The notes beneath the pieces were generated by a model that worked only from the letters and a program-made list of their open reading frames with translations, made no database searches and had not been told where the DNA came from. The position numbers and the translations under genes are program-made. Of a DNA stretch of 57,746 bases, positions 16,645 through 25,538 are shown piece after piece. Source of the stretch: Caryophanales bacterium (GTDB lineage: Bacteria; Bacillota; Bacilli; Bacillales; Bacillaceae_J); the NCBI GenBank assembly GCA_012840465.1, contig DULJ01000076.1, forward strand, positions 1 through 57,746, in the 5' to 3' direction. The stretch's first letter is position 1; each line of letters opens with the position of its first letter.

Positions 16645-17913
16645 ATGGATTATGTTGAAAACCTTCAATCTTTAAAGATTAATAAAGGTTCAAAAAGTGA
16701 TTCAAAAACGAAACGTAATAATCAAAAATGGGCGGTATTATCTATTTCATCCATTCCACTTGTAATGACACTTGGCAATTCGATGCTTATTCCTGTCCTT
16801 CCTGTTATGGAAAATAAGTTGGACATAACAGCTTTCCAATCAAGTATGATTATAACGATTTACTCGATTGTAGCGATCCTTCTTATCCCTCTGGCAGGAT
16901 TTCTATCTGACCATATTGGGAGAAAGAAGGTTATAATCCCTAGTTTAGCGATATCGGCTATTGGAGGACTAATTGCAGCATGGGCAGGCTGGAAAATGGA
17001 TAATCCGTATTCGGTAATATTAATTGGTCGTGCATTACAGGGGGTTGGAGCTGCTGGAGCCTTCCCGATTGTGCTGCCACTTGTCGGTGATCTGTTTAAG
17101 AGCGATGAAGAGGTGAGCAGCTCTTTAGGATTAATTGAAACATCCAATACTCTTGGTAAAGTATTAAGTCCGATTTTAGGTGCCTTTTTGGCAGGGATCA
17201 TTTGGTTTATTCCTTTTTTCTCCATTCCCATTTTTTGTTTAATATCAATTGTATTAATGTTTTTCTTTGTGAAAACTCCAAATAAGCGGCAAGAACCGGT
17301 CCCTTTCAAACAGTTTATTGCCAATATGAAGGAAACATTTAAAAACAACTGGAAATGGCTTTACGCTGTGTTTGTGATTGGGATAATCTTAATGTTTGTA
17401 TTGTTTGCCGTATTATTTTATTTATCTGATTCTTTGGAAAAAGTTTATAACGTGAAGGATTTAAAAAAAGGACTATTATTAGCGATTCCTTTAGGGGGGC
17501 TGTGTTTTGCCTCCTATATTACTGGTAAATTAATTAAAGAAAATAAAGTGCTAATGAAATGGATTACCTTTGGGGGAATCATTTTATTATCTAGTTCGAT
17601 TGCTATACTCAGTTTTTCTAAAGACATGTGGTTTATGATTTGGTTATTTTTAGCTTCCGGAATTGGGATAGGGATGGCTTTGCCATGCCTTGATTCATTC
17701 ATAACATCAGGAATTGATAAGTCGGAACGGGGAACAGTATCATCGATATACAGTTCGATGAGATTTATTGGAGTGGCCGCAGGGCCTCCGTTAATGGCTT
17801 TAATGATGAAGAATATGGAAAACTCCCTATTTTATATATTAGCAGGTATAAGTTTTATTGCGGCTATTGCAACTTTTATGGCAATCAAACCAGAGGAAGA
17901 ATCATCGACATAG
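16645..17913 (+). CDS. MFS drug-efflux-type transporter
   Basis: About 422 residues with 12 predicted membrane helices after a charged N-terminus of ~35 residues. Motif A between helices 2 and 3 reads GFLSDHIGRKKVI. The helix 5 motif C-like region LGKVLSPILGAFLAG is typical of 12-helix drug:H+ antiporters of the DHA1 type. The central loop is basic. The start is uncertain: GTG 16636, TTG 16642 and ATG 16645 are in frame behind AAAAAGG. The substrate cannot be assigned. Confidence 0.88.
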   Translation: MDYVENLQSLKINKGSKSDSKTKRNNQKWAVLSISSIPLVMTLGNSMLIPVLPVMENKLDITAFQSSMIITIYSIVAILLIPLAGFLSDHIGRKKVIIPSLAISAIGGLIAAWAGWKMDNPYSVILIGRALQGVGAAGAFPIVLPLVGDLFKSDEEVSSSLGLIETSNTLGKVLSPILGAFLAGIIWFIPFFSIPIFCLISIVLMFFFVKTPNKRQEPVPFKQFIANMKETFKNNWKWLYAVFVIGIILMFVLFAVLFYLSDSLEKVYNVKDLKKGLLLAIPLGGLCFASYITGKLIKENKVLMKWITFGGIILLSSSIAILSFSKDMWFMIWLFLASGIGIGMALPCLDSFITSGIDKSERGTVSSIYSSMRFIGVAAGPPLMALMMKNMENSLFYILAGISFIAAIATFMAIKPEEESST

Positions 17914-17960
17914 GAAAGGCCGGTTCATCTTTAAAGCCTCACGCCAAGTATCATTTGATA

Positions 17961-18014
17961 GAATGTCCGTCATGTAGACGTAATGAAAGCATGATGTTTG
18001 ACATTCCTTTTTTT
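17961..18014 (+). terminator. Terminator of the MFS gene
   Basis: Imperfect GAATGTC...CATG / CATGATG...GACATTC stem followed by a run of T. Confidence 0.6.
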
Positions 18015-18059
18015 GTATTTTAGGATACCATTATGGGTAAAAAACAGGAGGAATTTTAA

Positions 18060-18356
18060 ATGAAACATATATCAGCAAAAGAAGTTGAAGCTATAGTAAA
18101 GGTAGGAAAAAAGGTGGATATAATCGATGTTCGTGAAGAATTCGAAGTAGCTACCGGTAAAATTCCTGGTGCCGTCCATATGCCGATCGGGTCGATTGAA
18201 TTAAGAATGCCTGAATTAGATAAATCCAGAGAATATATTATCGTTTGTCATTCAGGTGCAAGGAGCGCGGCGGTAACCCGATTTCTCGAAGGACATGGAT
18301 ATAATGCAACGAACATGAGTGGCGGCATGGTAGACTGGGAAGGGGAGATTGAATAA
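18060..18356 (+). CDS. Single-domain rhodanese (sulfurtransferase)
   Basis: A 98-residue protein, the size of one rhodanese domain. It shows DIIDVREEFEVATGKIPGAV and the active-site loop CHSGARSAAVTRFL with the catalytic Cys that carries the persulfide, followed by the GGMVDWEG end motif. AGGAGG at 18047-18052 supports the ATG. Such proteins relay sulfane sulfur or serve redox roles; no sulfur-pathway genes adjoin it. A terminator follows directly. Confidence 0.93.
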   Translation: MKHISAKEVEAIVKVGKKVDIIDVREEFEVATGKIPGAVHMPIGSIELRMPELDKSREYIIVCHSGARSAAVTRFLEGHGYNATNMSGGMVDWEGEIE

Positions 18357-18363
18357 ATCAAAT

Positions 18364-18391
18364 GCTCAGAGGTATAGCCCTGAGCTTTTTT
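18364..18391 (+). terminator. Rho-independent terminator of the rhodanese gene
   Basis: GCTCAG / CTGAGC stem followed by TTTTTT. Confidence 0.75.
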
Positions 18392-18424
18392 GATTTATGG
18401 AAATTTAAGATAAACCATGTCTAA

Positions 18425-18455
18425 CTCCAGCACCCGGTTACTTCCGTTTTTCTCA
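18425..18455. repeat. Fragment of the REP-like family
   Basis: CAGCACCCGGTTACTTCCGTTTTTCT resembles the ends of the elements at 8351 and 47177 and, like the latter, directly abuts the 3' end of the following minus-strand gene. Confidence 0.4.
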
Positions 18456-19046
18456 TTAATAATCCGTTTGAACAAGGTTACGATCAAGATATTTTTCAAT
18501 CACTTCACTAACTTGGAAAGAGACTTGTGGTGAATCGAAGTTTTCAAAGGCATGTTCACATTCATTTTTGTAGCCCATTGTTTCATCATAATGGGATAAG
18601 TGTCTTTGTATGTCATCTTCAGAATCCTGTCTTTCCTTTTGTCTGCTAACAACTGTGTTCCGGTCAGCGTAGACGAATAAGCGAATTACTTTATCGCCAT
18701 ATATTTTTTTAAGCTTTTCTGTCCCTTCCGGATTTAATGTTAAGTATATAAAATTATGGTTTTCAAAAGCCTTGATAACATCCTCTTCACGAATTCCATA
18801 TTTGATCCCGTCAATTTCAATACTTTCCAAAAATTCTTTCTGCTCTTCCATTTTTGAAAATGCATCTTCATTAATGAAGTGGTAGTCCGTCCCATCTGCT
18901 TCATAATGTCTAGGTTCTCTAGTTGTATAAGAAATAACAGTTTCCATATCGAAAACGGTGGAAACCATCTTAGCGATTGTTTTCCTCCCAGAACCATCCG
19001 GCCCAGTATAAATAAAAATTCTTTCTTTTTCTTTTACTTGATACAT
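18456..19046 (-). CDS. Guanylate kinase-like protein
   Basis: A 196-residue P-loop protein: IYTGPDGSGRKTIAK replaces the canonical GxxGxGKs/T with an unusual R-K-T ending, and ISYTTREPRHYEADGTDYHF matches the GMP-binding and lid region of guanylate kinases. AAGGAGG upstream of the ATG supports the start. The genuine housekeeping gmk is usually located elsewhere, beside rpoZ, so this is more likely a paralogue of unknown substrate. The acidic C-terminal third is not conserved with Gmk. Confidence 0.78.
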   Translation of the reverse strand: MYQVKEKERIFIYTGPDGSGRKTIAKMVSTVFDMETVISYTTREPRHYEADGTDYHFINEDAFSKMEEQKEFLESIEIDGIKYGIREEDVIKAFENHNFIYLTLNPEGTEKLKKIYGDKVIRLFVYADRNTVVSRQKERQDSEDDIQRHLSHYDETMGYKNECEHAFENFDSPQVSFQVSEVIEKYLDRNLVQTDY

Positions 19047-19254
19047 AATATCCTGCCTCCTTCTAAATTTTCTTTCTCTTCGCTTAGAATCCCCACCAAC
19101 AACCTAATCATTCCATTTTTCGTAAACAAACGGATATTTATTCCGCGTAATGAGTATATCATAAAATGGTAAAAGTCGCAATTTTCGGACATGTAAGCGA
19201 TTGTATATTTTGAATCAGTTTCTTTTCCAACGGAAGTTTCTGAAGTGTTACTGA
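19047..19254. other. Intergenic region, no gene seen
   Basis: About 200 bases upstream of divergent genes. It should hold the promoter of the guanylate-kinase-like gene; the sigma-K-like box of the WbsX gene begins at its right edge. Confidence 0.4.
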
Positions 19255-19281
19255 ACAATTTTCGAACACCAACATAGTATA
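19255..19281 (+). promoter_or_regulatory. Putative sigma-K promoter of the WbsX-like gene
   Basis: ACA at 19255-19257, 15 bases, then CATAGTATA at 19273-19281, fitting the AC-N16-CATANNNTA pattern. It lies 58 bases before the TTG start. Confidence 0.5.
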
Positions 19282-19339
19282 AGGTACTTATATCTCATTT
19301 CATAATCCAGCTTCAATGTTTTTAAAAGGAGAGATGATA

Positions 19340-20401
19340 TTGAAACTTATAGCTTTCTATCTGCCTCAATTTCATGAGACAGAGGAAAATAATCAGTGGT
19401 GGGGAAAAGGGTTTACCGAATGGACTAATACTAGAAAAGCAAAGCCTCTATTTCCTGAACATAACCAACCAAGAGAGCCATATCAGGACTATTACTATGA
19501 TTTGACCGATGAAGCAGCTAGGGAATGGCAGGCCAATATTGCAAAAAAGTATGGCATCTATGGATTTTGTTATTATCATTATTGGTTTAAGGGAAAAAGG
19601 TTTCTTCATAAACCATTAGATGCGGTTCTTGAAAAAGGAGAGCCTGATTTTCCCTTCTGCCTTTCATGGGCGAACGATCCGTGGACTAGAACATGGACTG
19701 GCTCAAATCAAATTTTAGCAGAACAAGATTATGGAGAAGAAGTAGACTGGAAAGAACATTTTGAATTCCTACTTCCTTTATTTAATGATAAAAGGTATAT
19801 CAGAGTAGATAACAAACCTTTATTTCTTATTTATCGGCCTAGCGACATTCCAAGATGTGAGGAAATGTTAGAGTATTGGAGAAAGTTAGCTATTGAAAGT
19901 GGACTGGAAGGAATCCATGTTGTTCAAACTTTAAATAGATTCAACAACCCTGTAATAAAAGGTTTCAACGCACGTCTTGAGTTTGAGCCGGGATACACTA
20001 TGTATTTAACAAGAGGAATTCGCTGTGGCAAGGTTATCGATGGTTATAAACAAAAATTTTATGTAATGGATTACGATAAATACTGGACCACTATACTTGA
20101 AAGAAAGATTAAACCGGAAAGTGGCAAGACATATTTAGGCGCTTTCGTCGATTGGGATAACTCGGCTAGGGTTGGTGGGAAATCAGCCCTTATCTTTACT
20201 GGTGCCACGCCTGAAAAGTTTTCCGAATATTTGACCAAACAAATCAAAAAATCCATTGAATTAAATAATGACTTTTTGTTTATGAATGCTTGGAATGAGT
20301 GGGGAGAAGGAACATATTTAGAGCCAGACAAAAAATACGGCTATCAATATTTAGAAGCAGTTAAAAATGCATTAGAAAATAACGGATTTTATATGGGGTG
20401 A
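19340..20401 (+). CDS. WbsX-type glycan hydrolase/transferase (GH99-like)
   Basis: A 353-residue cytoplasmic protein of the glycosyltransferase WbsX family, which folds like GH99 glycosidases and is found in surface polysaccharide clusters. Family motifs are LIAFYLPQFHETEENNQWWG at the N-terminus, KGFTEWTN, GIYGFCYYHYWFKGKR, WANDPWTRTW and FMNAWNEWGEG near the end. AAGGAG at 19326-19331 fits TTG 19340 best; an ATG at 19334 is too close. It opens the spore-surface island with a methyltransferase gene six bases downstream, and probably builds or trims the sugars of spore glycoproteins. Confidence 0.9.
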   Translation: MKLIAFYLPQFHETEENNQWWGKGFTEWTNTRKAKPLFPEHNQPREPYQDYYYDLTDEAAREWQANIAKKYGIYGFCYYHYWFKGKRFLHKPLDAVLEKGEPDFPFCLSWANDPWTRTWTGSNQILAEQDYGEEVDWKEHFEFLLPLFNDKRYIRVDNKPLFLIYRPSDIPRCEEMLEYWRKLAIESGLEGIHVVQTLNRFNNPVIKGFNARLEFEPGYTMYLTRGIRCGKVIDGYKQKFYVMDYDKYWTTILERKIKPESGKTYLGAFVDWDNSARVGGKSALIFTGATPEKFSEYLTKQIKKSIELNNDFLFMNAWNEWGEGTYLEPDKKYGYQYLEAVKNALENNGFYMG

Positions 20402-20407
20402 CTTTAC

Positions 20408-20998
20408 ATGACTGATCATCATTTTCCTATTGGGCAATTATATCAATTCGTGGATTCGGTTAGCGGCTGGTTGACAACGGCAGAGCAAACGGCACTGCTG
20501 CATTTGCCGGTTTTTGTTGATCATTTAGAGGGAGAAATCGTTGAGATTGGCTCCTTTAAAGGGAAAAGCACTGTTGCATTGGGGCTGGGGAGCAAGTGGC
20601 TTAGCGAAAAGAAACGAACAATTTTTGCGATTGATCCATTTATAACTAATGGTTATTATAAAGACTATTATCAAGAATTTGAAAAAAATGTTCTTAACTA
20701 CCGTCTAGCAAACTATGTATCTCCAATAAAAAAATTAAGCCATGAGGCCATAGAAGATTGTCCGGAGAACATAGCGGCTCTTTTTGTAGATGGAGATCAT
20801 AGTTATGCTGGGGTTAAACGAGACATAGAGTTATATGCCCCTAGAGTTGTCGCAGGTGGACTTATAGCATTTCATGATTATACTGTTTATTCTGATGTAA
20901 GGAAGGCTGTTGATGAATTATGTGAAAGTATGGATTATGTGCTTGTATGTGATTACGATAGCTTGCGACTTTTACGCAAAGTAAAGAAAAATATATAA
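20408..20998 (+). CDS. Class I SAM-dependent methyltransferase (Methyltransf_24)
   Basis: A 196-residue enzyme. The SAM-binding loop is EIVEIGSFKGKSTVAL, followed by FAIDPF and the family motif LFVDGDHSYAGVKRDIELY and AFHDY. Such methyltransferases modify sugars or small metabolites, often in glycan clusters. The gene begins six bases after the WbsX-like gene, so they form an operon, and it may O-methylate a sugar of the same glycan. The target is inferred from context. Confidence 0.9.
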   Translation: MTDHHFPIGQLYQFVDSVSGWLTTAEQTALLHLPVFVDHLEGEIVEIGSFKGKSTVALGLGSKWLSEKKRTIFAIDPFITNGYYKDYYQEFEKNVLNYRLANYVSPIKKLSHEAIEDCPENIAALFVDGDHSYAGVKRDIELYAPRVVAGGLIAFHDYTVYSDVRKAVDELCESMDYVLVCDYDSLRLLRKVKKNI

Positions 20999-21025
20999 TT
21001 GAAAATTGCTGCCTTTAAGCAGCGT

Positions 21026-21324
21026 ATGTATTTAGTAGGTTTCTATTCACCCAAGGCGAAGTCTGGTGTTACAGAATTATCATTATCGATTTATCATTGG
21101 CTTAAAAAAATACAATATTAAAAGTGGCATTTATTGCTTATAGTACTTTAGAAAAAGAAGAAATTTCAAGTGAACTTTTTCATGGATTTGCTGATTTACC
21201 ATAGGAGGAACTGTATAAAGGTTTACATGATCTGGGAATTGATTTTGAAAAAGCACTTCTTTTCCATCATAAACCTTGGAAAATAATGTTACCTTCCAAT
21301 ATAAATAATCCATTTCAAATTTAG
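21026..21324 (+). pseudogene. Degraded gene of unknown family (frameshift and stop)
   Basis: ATG 21026 opens MYLVGFYSPKAKSGVTELSL, like the start of a MinD/ParA-type P-loop protein with the loop decayed. The frame closes near 21118. In another frame the text continues as KVAFIAYSTLEKEEISSELF, is broken by a TAG near 21202, and goes on with EELYKGLHDLGIDFEKALLF to a stop at 21322-21324. Continuous sense across one frameshift and one stop argues for a recent relic. Confidence 0.55.
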
Positions 21325-21329
21325 TGAAA

Positions 21330-21357
21330 AACGTTCGGAAAATGCGAACGTTTTTTT
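21330..21357 (+). terminator. Rho-independent terminator
   Basis: AACGTTCG / CGAACGTT stem and a run of seven T, downstream of the methyltransferase and the relic. Confidence 0.85.
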
Positions 21358-21428
21358 GCGTCTTATTAAAAATGAATAAGCCCGTTTTTAGCTAGAGCCG
21401 TTTCATTTTAGTGCTTGTTTAAATATAT

Positions 21429-21869
21429 ATGCTAGTGAACTTATTTTTTGATAGAAGGGAGGAGGTATTAATAAATAATTTATTTGATCAATGCCATCAA
21501 AAGGAAGTTAAAGAGATTCATTGCAGAGTTGATAAAAGTTTGCTTAAAGATTGTATTTGTTGTGAATGGGAAGTTCCGAGGGGGGAAACACAAACTGTTT
21601 TTCAAACAGCTGGTTTTAAAGAAATATTTGGATCAGGATTTGTGAGTTATGAACACGGAACGGCACCATTTATCATTGTTAAATTCTTTATTGATGGTCA
21701 TCAAGTGGGTGAGAAAATTAAAGTATTTAAAGATAGCTGTGTAGCCTTTACTTACACTAAGTTTAATAGAATTAAAGTCACTTGTCCTAATGAAGGTCAT
21801 CATCATTGCGATTGTATAACAGGTTGTGAAGGAGAAATTTGTATTACAACTAGGGTTCCGGTGTATTAA
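21429..21869 (+). CDS. DUF3992 endospore-appendage (ENA)-like subunit 1
   Basis: A 146-residue protein if ATG 21429 is used. That ATG has no ribosome binding site, whereas a strong GGGAGGAGG at 21457-21465 stands 5 bases before ATA 21471, in frame, which may be the true non-canonical start (132 residues). The core [20 protein letters not shown] ... [20 protein letters not shown] ... [18 protein letters not shown] fits DUF3992, the fold of the B. cereus S-type endospore appendage pilins: a jelly-roll whose N-terminal cysteines cross-link successive rings. It is closely similar to the protein at 24923-25381, and the pair flanks the collagen gene. Sporulation-specific expression is inferred. Confidence 0.8.
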   Translation: MLVNLFFDRREEVLINNLFDQCHQKEVKEIHCRVDKSLLKDCICCEWEVPRGETQTVFQTAGFKEIFGSGFVSYEHGTAPFIIVKFFIDGHQVGEKIKVFKDSCVAFTYTKFNRIKVTCPNEGHHHCDCITGCEGEICITTRVPVY

Positions 21870-21911
21870 TGATTCATATTTTGAAGGAAATTAAAAGTGA
21901 GGTGTGCTATT

Positions 21912-24533
21912 TTGTCATGTAGGAGATGTAATAATCCCCATTGCAAATGTAGGTGTTCTGAAGATATTTGTGTATGTAATGAATGCACTTGTATGGTAAG
22001 ACGCAAAAAGGAAAAAAAATGTGAGCGTGGTCCACAAGGTCCACAAGGTCCACAAGGTCCACAAGGCCCACAAGGAGCGCAGGGAGCGCAAGGCGCCCAA
22101 GGCCCGCAAGGAGCGCAAGGCGCCCAAGGCCCGCAAGGAGCGCAAGGAGCACAAGGCGCCCAAGGAGCGCAAGGAGCCCAAGGAGCTCAAGGAGCCCAAG
22201 GAGCCCAAGGAGCCCAAGGAGCCCAGGGAGCCCAAGGCGCCCAAGGAGCGCAAGGAGCGCAAGGAGCGCAGGGAGCCCAAGGCGATCAAGGTCCGCAAGG
22301 AGCGCAAGGAGCGCAAGGAGCCCAAGGTTCACAAGGCGCCCAAGGAGCGCAAGGAGCGCAGGGAGCCCAAGGTTCACAAGGAGCGCAAGGCGCCCAGGGA
22401 GCTCAAGGTGATCAAGGTCCACAAGGTGATCAAGGAGCGCAAGGTTCACAAGGAGCTCAAGGAGCGCAAGGAGCCCAGGGAGCCCAAGGTTCACAAGGAG
22501 CTCAAGGAGCGCAAGGAGCCCAGGGAGCCCAAGGTTCACAAGGAGCGCAAGGAGCGCAGGGAGCCCAAGGCGCCCAAGGAGCGCAAGGAGCCCAAGGAGC
22601 CCAAGGAGCCCAAGGAGCGCAAGGTTCACAAGGCCCACAAGGCGACCAAGGCGATCAGGGTCCACAAGGCGACCAGGGAGACCAAGGTTCACAAGGTGAC
22701 CGAGGCGATCAAGGCCCGCAAGGTGACCAGGGCGATCAAGGCCCGCAAGGTGACCGAGGCGATCAAGGCCCGCAAGGTGACCAAGGCGATCAGGGTCCAC
22801 AAGGTGACCAAGGCGACCAAGGCGATCAAGGTCCACAAGGCGACCAAGGTCTACAAGGCGACCAAGGTGACCAAGGCCCTCAGGGTGGTCAAGGCGACCA
22901 AGGTCCACAAGGCGACCAAGGTGATCAAGGCGACCAGGGAGACCAAGGCCCGCAAGGAGACCAAGGCGATCAAGGTCCACAGGGTGACCAAGGCGATCAA
23001 GGTCCTCAGGGAGACCAAGGCGATCAAGGTCCACAGGGAGATCAAGGCGACCAAGGCGATCAAGGCCCTCAGGGCGACCAAGGCGACCAAGGCGACCAAG
23101 GTCCACAAGGTGATCAAGGCGACCAAGGTCCGCAAGGCGACCAGGGAGACCAAGGCCCGCAAGGAGACCAAGGCGATCAAGGTCCTCAGGGAGACCAAGG
23201 CGATCAAGGTCCACAAGGTGACCAAGGCGACCAAGGTCCACAAGGTGATCAAGGCGACCAAGGTCCGCAAGGTGACCAAGGCGATCAAGGTCCACAGGGT
23301 GATCAGGGAGACCAAGGTCCACAAGGCGATCAAGGTCCACAGGGTGATCAGGGAGACCAAGGTCCACAAGGCGACCAGGGCGATCAAGGTCCGCAAGGTG
23401 ATCAAGGCGACCAAGGTCCGCAAGGTGACCAAGGCGATCAAGGTCCACAGGGCGACCAGGGAGACCAAGGCCCACAAGGCGACCAAGGCGATCAAGGTCC
23501 TCAAGGCGACCAAGGCGACCAAGGCGATCAAGGCGATCAAGGCGATCAAGGTCCACAGGGCGACCATGGAGACCAAGGCCCTCAGGGTGATCAAGGCCCG
23601 CAAGGCGACCAGGGCGATCAAGGTCCGCAAGGTGATCAAGGCGACCAAGGTCCGCAAGGTGATCAAGGTCCGCAAGGTGATCAGGGAGACCAAGGTCCAC
23701 AAGGCGACCAGGGCGATCAAGGTCCGCAAGGTGATCAAGGCGACCAAGGTCCGCAAGGTGACCAAGGCGATCAAGGCGATCAAGGTCCACAGGGCGACCA
23801 TGGAGACCAAGGCCCTCAGGGAGACCAAGGCGATCAAGGCCCGCAAGGTGACCAAGGCGACCAAGGTCCACAAGGTGATCGAGGCCCTCAGGGTGACCAA
23901 GGCGACCAAGGTCCACAAGGTGATCAAGGCGACCAGGGAGACCAAGGCCCGCAAGGAGACCAAGGCGATCAAGGTCCACAGGGCGACCAAGGCGACCAAG
24001 GCCCTCAGGGTGACCAAGGCTCGGCTGGAGCAGGAGCTATCATCCCATTTGCATCAGGTATTCCGGTAGCCCTTGTAACAGTATTGGGAGGACTGGCAAA
24101 TACGGGTGCAACCATAGGTTTTGGAAGCAGTTTTGAAGGAGTAGATGTAGTTGGAGCAACAATAAATCTTGGCGTAGGATCGCTTCTTGATTTTGCATTC
24201 GTAGTACCAAGAGATGGAACAATTACTTCAGTCGGAGCGTTCTTTAGTACAACAGCAGCTGTTACCTTACTTGGTGCGGTTGCAATAGAAGCACAATTAT
24301 ATGTTGCAGCAGCTAATAGCAGTGTATTTAGTCCATTGGGAACACCGATAACCTTAACTCCAAACCTCGGACCAATTATTTCTGTCGGAGCTAATAGCAG
24401 TATAATACAGGCTGTCAACATACAAGTAACTGCCGGTCAAAAAATTCTCTTAGTATTCCAGTCAGATACCCTAGGAATTAACCTAGCATCAGTTGTAGCA
24501 GGTTTTGCAAGTGCTGGAATCACAATAGAATAG
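21912..24533 (+). CDS. Large BclB-like collagen fibre protein of the spore surface
   Basis: An 873-residue protein starting at TTG 21912, seven bases after GTGAGGTG. Residues 1-39 are Cys-rich ([21 protein letters not shown]) and basic. About 221 uninterrupted Gly-X-Y triplets follow (residues ~40-702), first mostly GAQ, later mostly GDQ and GPQ; Y is nearly always Gln. The C-terminal ~170 residues ([49 protein letters not shown]) match the C-terminal domain of exosporium glycoprotein BclB, a trimerising jelly-roll. It is predicted to form a triple-helical fibre. It lies between two ENA-like genes, so it may cap or decorate appendages as L-BclA does in B. cereus. The N-terminus lacks the usual BclA exosporium-targeting motif. 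Confidence 0.93.
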   Translation: MSCRRCNNPHCKCRCSEDICVCNECTCMVRRKKEKKCERGPQGPQGPQGPQGPQGAQGAQGAQGPQGAQGAQGPQGAQGAQGAQGAQGAQGAQGAQGAQGAQGAQGAQGAQGAQGAQGAQGAQGDQGPQGAQGAQGAQGSQGAQGAQGAQGAQGSQGAQGAQGAQGDQGPQGDQGAQGSQGAQGAQGAQGAQGSQGAQGAQGAQGAQGSQGAQGAQGAQGAQGAQGAQGAQGAQGAQGSQGPQGDQGDQGPQGDQGDQGSQGDRGDQGPQGDQGDQGPQGDRGDQGPQGDQGDQGPQGDQGDQGDQGPQGDQGLQGDQGDQGPQGGQGDQGPQGDQGDQGDQGDQGPQGDQGDQGPQGDQGDQGPQGDQGDQGPQGDQGDQGDQGPQGDQGDQGDQGPQGDQGDQGPQGDQGDQGPQGDQGDQGPQGDQGDQGPQGDQGDQGPQGDQGDQGPQGDQGDQGPQGDQGDQGPQGDQGPQGDQGDQGPQGDQGDQGPQGDQGDQGPQGDQGDQGPQGDQGDQGPQGDQGDQGPQGDQGDQGDQGDQGDQGPQGDHGDQGPQGDQGPQGDQGDQGPQGDQGDQGPQGDQGPQGDQGDQGPQGDQGDQGPQGDQGDQGPQGDQGDQGDQGPQGDHGDQGPQGDQGDQGPQGDQGDQGPQGDRGPQGDQGDQGPQGDQGDQGDQGPQGDQGDQGPQGDQGDQGPQGDQGSAGAGAIIPFASGIPVALVTVLGGLANTGATIGFGSSFEGVDVVGATINLGVGSLLDFAFVVPRDGTITSVGAFFSTTAAVTLLGAVAIEAQLYVAAANSSVFSPLGTPITLTPNLGPIISVGANSSIIQAVNIQVTAGQKILLVFQSDTLGINLASVVAGFASAGITIE
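22029..24017 (+). repeat. Collagen-encoding 9-bp tandem repeat tract
   Basis: 1989 bases of 9-bp units (GG-X-NNN-CA-A/G type) with a super-period of 27 bases (GPQ-GDQ-GDQ) in the second part. The first ~590 bases are GAQ-rich, the remainder GDQ/GPQ-rich. Such a tract is prone to length change by slippage or recombination and to assembly error. Confidence 0.95.
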
Positions 24534-24541
24534 AAAAGCTA

Positions 24542-24737
24542 TTTAACTTCATTCAGCAGAAGTCTCTCACTTCCATAAGTGGTGAGATGAATGCAAGTTA
24601 GTATTTTAAATTCAGTGGGGGTGCAAACCCTTGCTGAATAAAGTTAAAGCCTCTGGCGGATGCCTCAGATTTTCAAAGGTAATTTTTCGAGCTTGCTCGA
24701 AAAAATCTGGGCGCAAATACGCCAAGGCGAATTTGAT
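24542..24737 (+). repeat. Full 196-bp repeat (copy D)
   Basis: TTTAACTTCATTCAGCAGAAGT to CGCCAAGGCGAATTTGAT, 196 bases, nearly identical to the copy at 53857. It lies between the collagen stop and its terminator, so it is probably transcribed in the 3' untranslated region. Confidence 0.95.
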
Positions 24738-24741
24738 ATAT

Positions 24742-24797
24742 ATAGGAGAGGCAGTTCAAAAGTCAGGTAACTGACTTTTGGAGCCTCTTTCCTATAA
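24742..24797 (+). terminator. Long-stem terminator after the collagen gene and repeat
   Basis: AAAAGTCAG-GTAA-CTGACTTTT forms the tip, extended by AGGAGAGGC / GCCTCTTTCCT. Confidence 0.75.
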
Positions 24798-24922
24798 AAA
24801 TATTTTGGACAGTCTTAAATTATTAGTAAACAGCCTGTATTTAAGAAAAGCCGTGTCCATATTATGTATTTACAAATATATTATATTGAAAACACAAATT
24901 ATTTATTAAGGCGGTGAATTTA

Positions 24923-25381
24923 ATGAGCTGTAAGAAAAGATGCTTTAACAAAGGTTGTTGTGGTGGTGACAAATGTTGCGACCATCATAAGAAGGATTGC
25001 TGCTGTGATAACTGTAAAAAAGATCATAAAGAAATCTGTTGTAAGGTAGACAGGTTATTAAAAGAGTGTATTTGCTGTGAGTGGACTGTACCAAAAGGTG
25101 AAACACAAACTGTTTTTCAAACAGCAGGATTTAAAAAAATTTTTGGATCTGGTTTTATCAGCTTTTGTGATGGACAAGTGCCCTATATCCTAGTTAGTTT
25201 CTTTAACGATAATCACCAAGTTGGCGAAACGATTAAGGTATTCAATGACAGTTGTGTAACGTTCACTTATACAAAGTTTAATAGTATTAAAGTTTCTTGT
25301 CCAAATCTCGGTAACAATCATCCAGACCATCATGAGGGTTGTGAAGGAGAAATTTGCATTACAACCAGCTTTCCTGTTTGA
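24923..25381 (+). CDS. DUF3992 endospore-appendage (ENA)-like subunit 2, Cys-rich N-terminus
   Basis: A 152-residue protein starting at ATG 24923 behind AAGGCGGTG. The first ~45 residues are packed with Cys, Lys and His (CCGGDKCCDHHKKDCCCDNC). The remaining domain nearly repeats subunit 1: [64 protein letters not shown]3992 pilins use N-terminal cysteine connectors to link rings by disulfides. The extended Cys cluster here could make many cross-links, or anchor to the Cys-rich N-terminus of the collagen protein. Two ENA-like genes around one collagen gene suggest a single assembly. Confidence 0.85.
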   Translation: MSCKKRCFNKGCCGGDKCCDHHKKDCCCDNCKKDHKEICCKVDRLLKECICCEWTVPKGETQTVFQTAGFKKIFGSGFISFCDGQVPYILVSFFNDNHQVGETIKVFNDSCVTFTYTKFNSIKVSCPNLGNNHPDHHEGCEGEICITTSFPV

Positions 25382-25538
25382 AATGATAGGCTTTTGGAAT
25401 ATTTAATTTCAAAGTTTCTTTTCAGACATAATCGTAGGGGAAACTTAATCATTTTAATAGATTAAGGCTTATAAACTATAGTGTTGAAATTTAGGAATCA
25501 TATACTGTTATTAACTGATATTAGAAAGGGGTGATAAC

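Noticed and set aside
22029..24017. CRISPR-like appearance of short regular repeats
   Set aside because: There are no spacers of unique sequence and no cas genes; the unit is a 9-bp codon triplet within a collagen gene.
22021..24069. Long open frames in the other frame and on the opposite strand of the collagen tract (682, 690 and 388 codons)
   Set aside because: They result from the 9-bp repeat, which has no stop codons in several frames. Their products are artificial Lys/Arg or Leu/Asp repeats without domains or ribosome binding sites.
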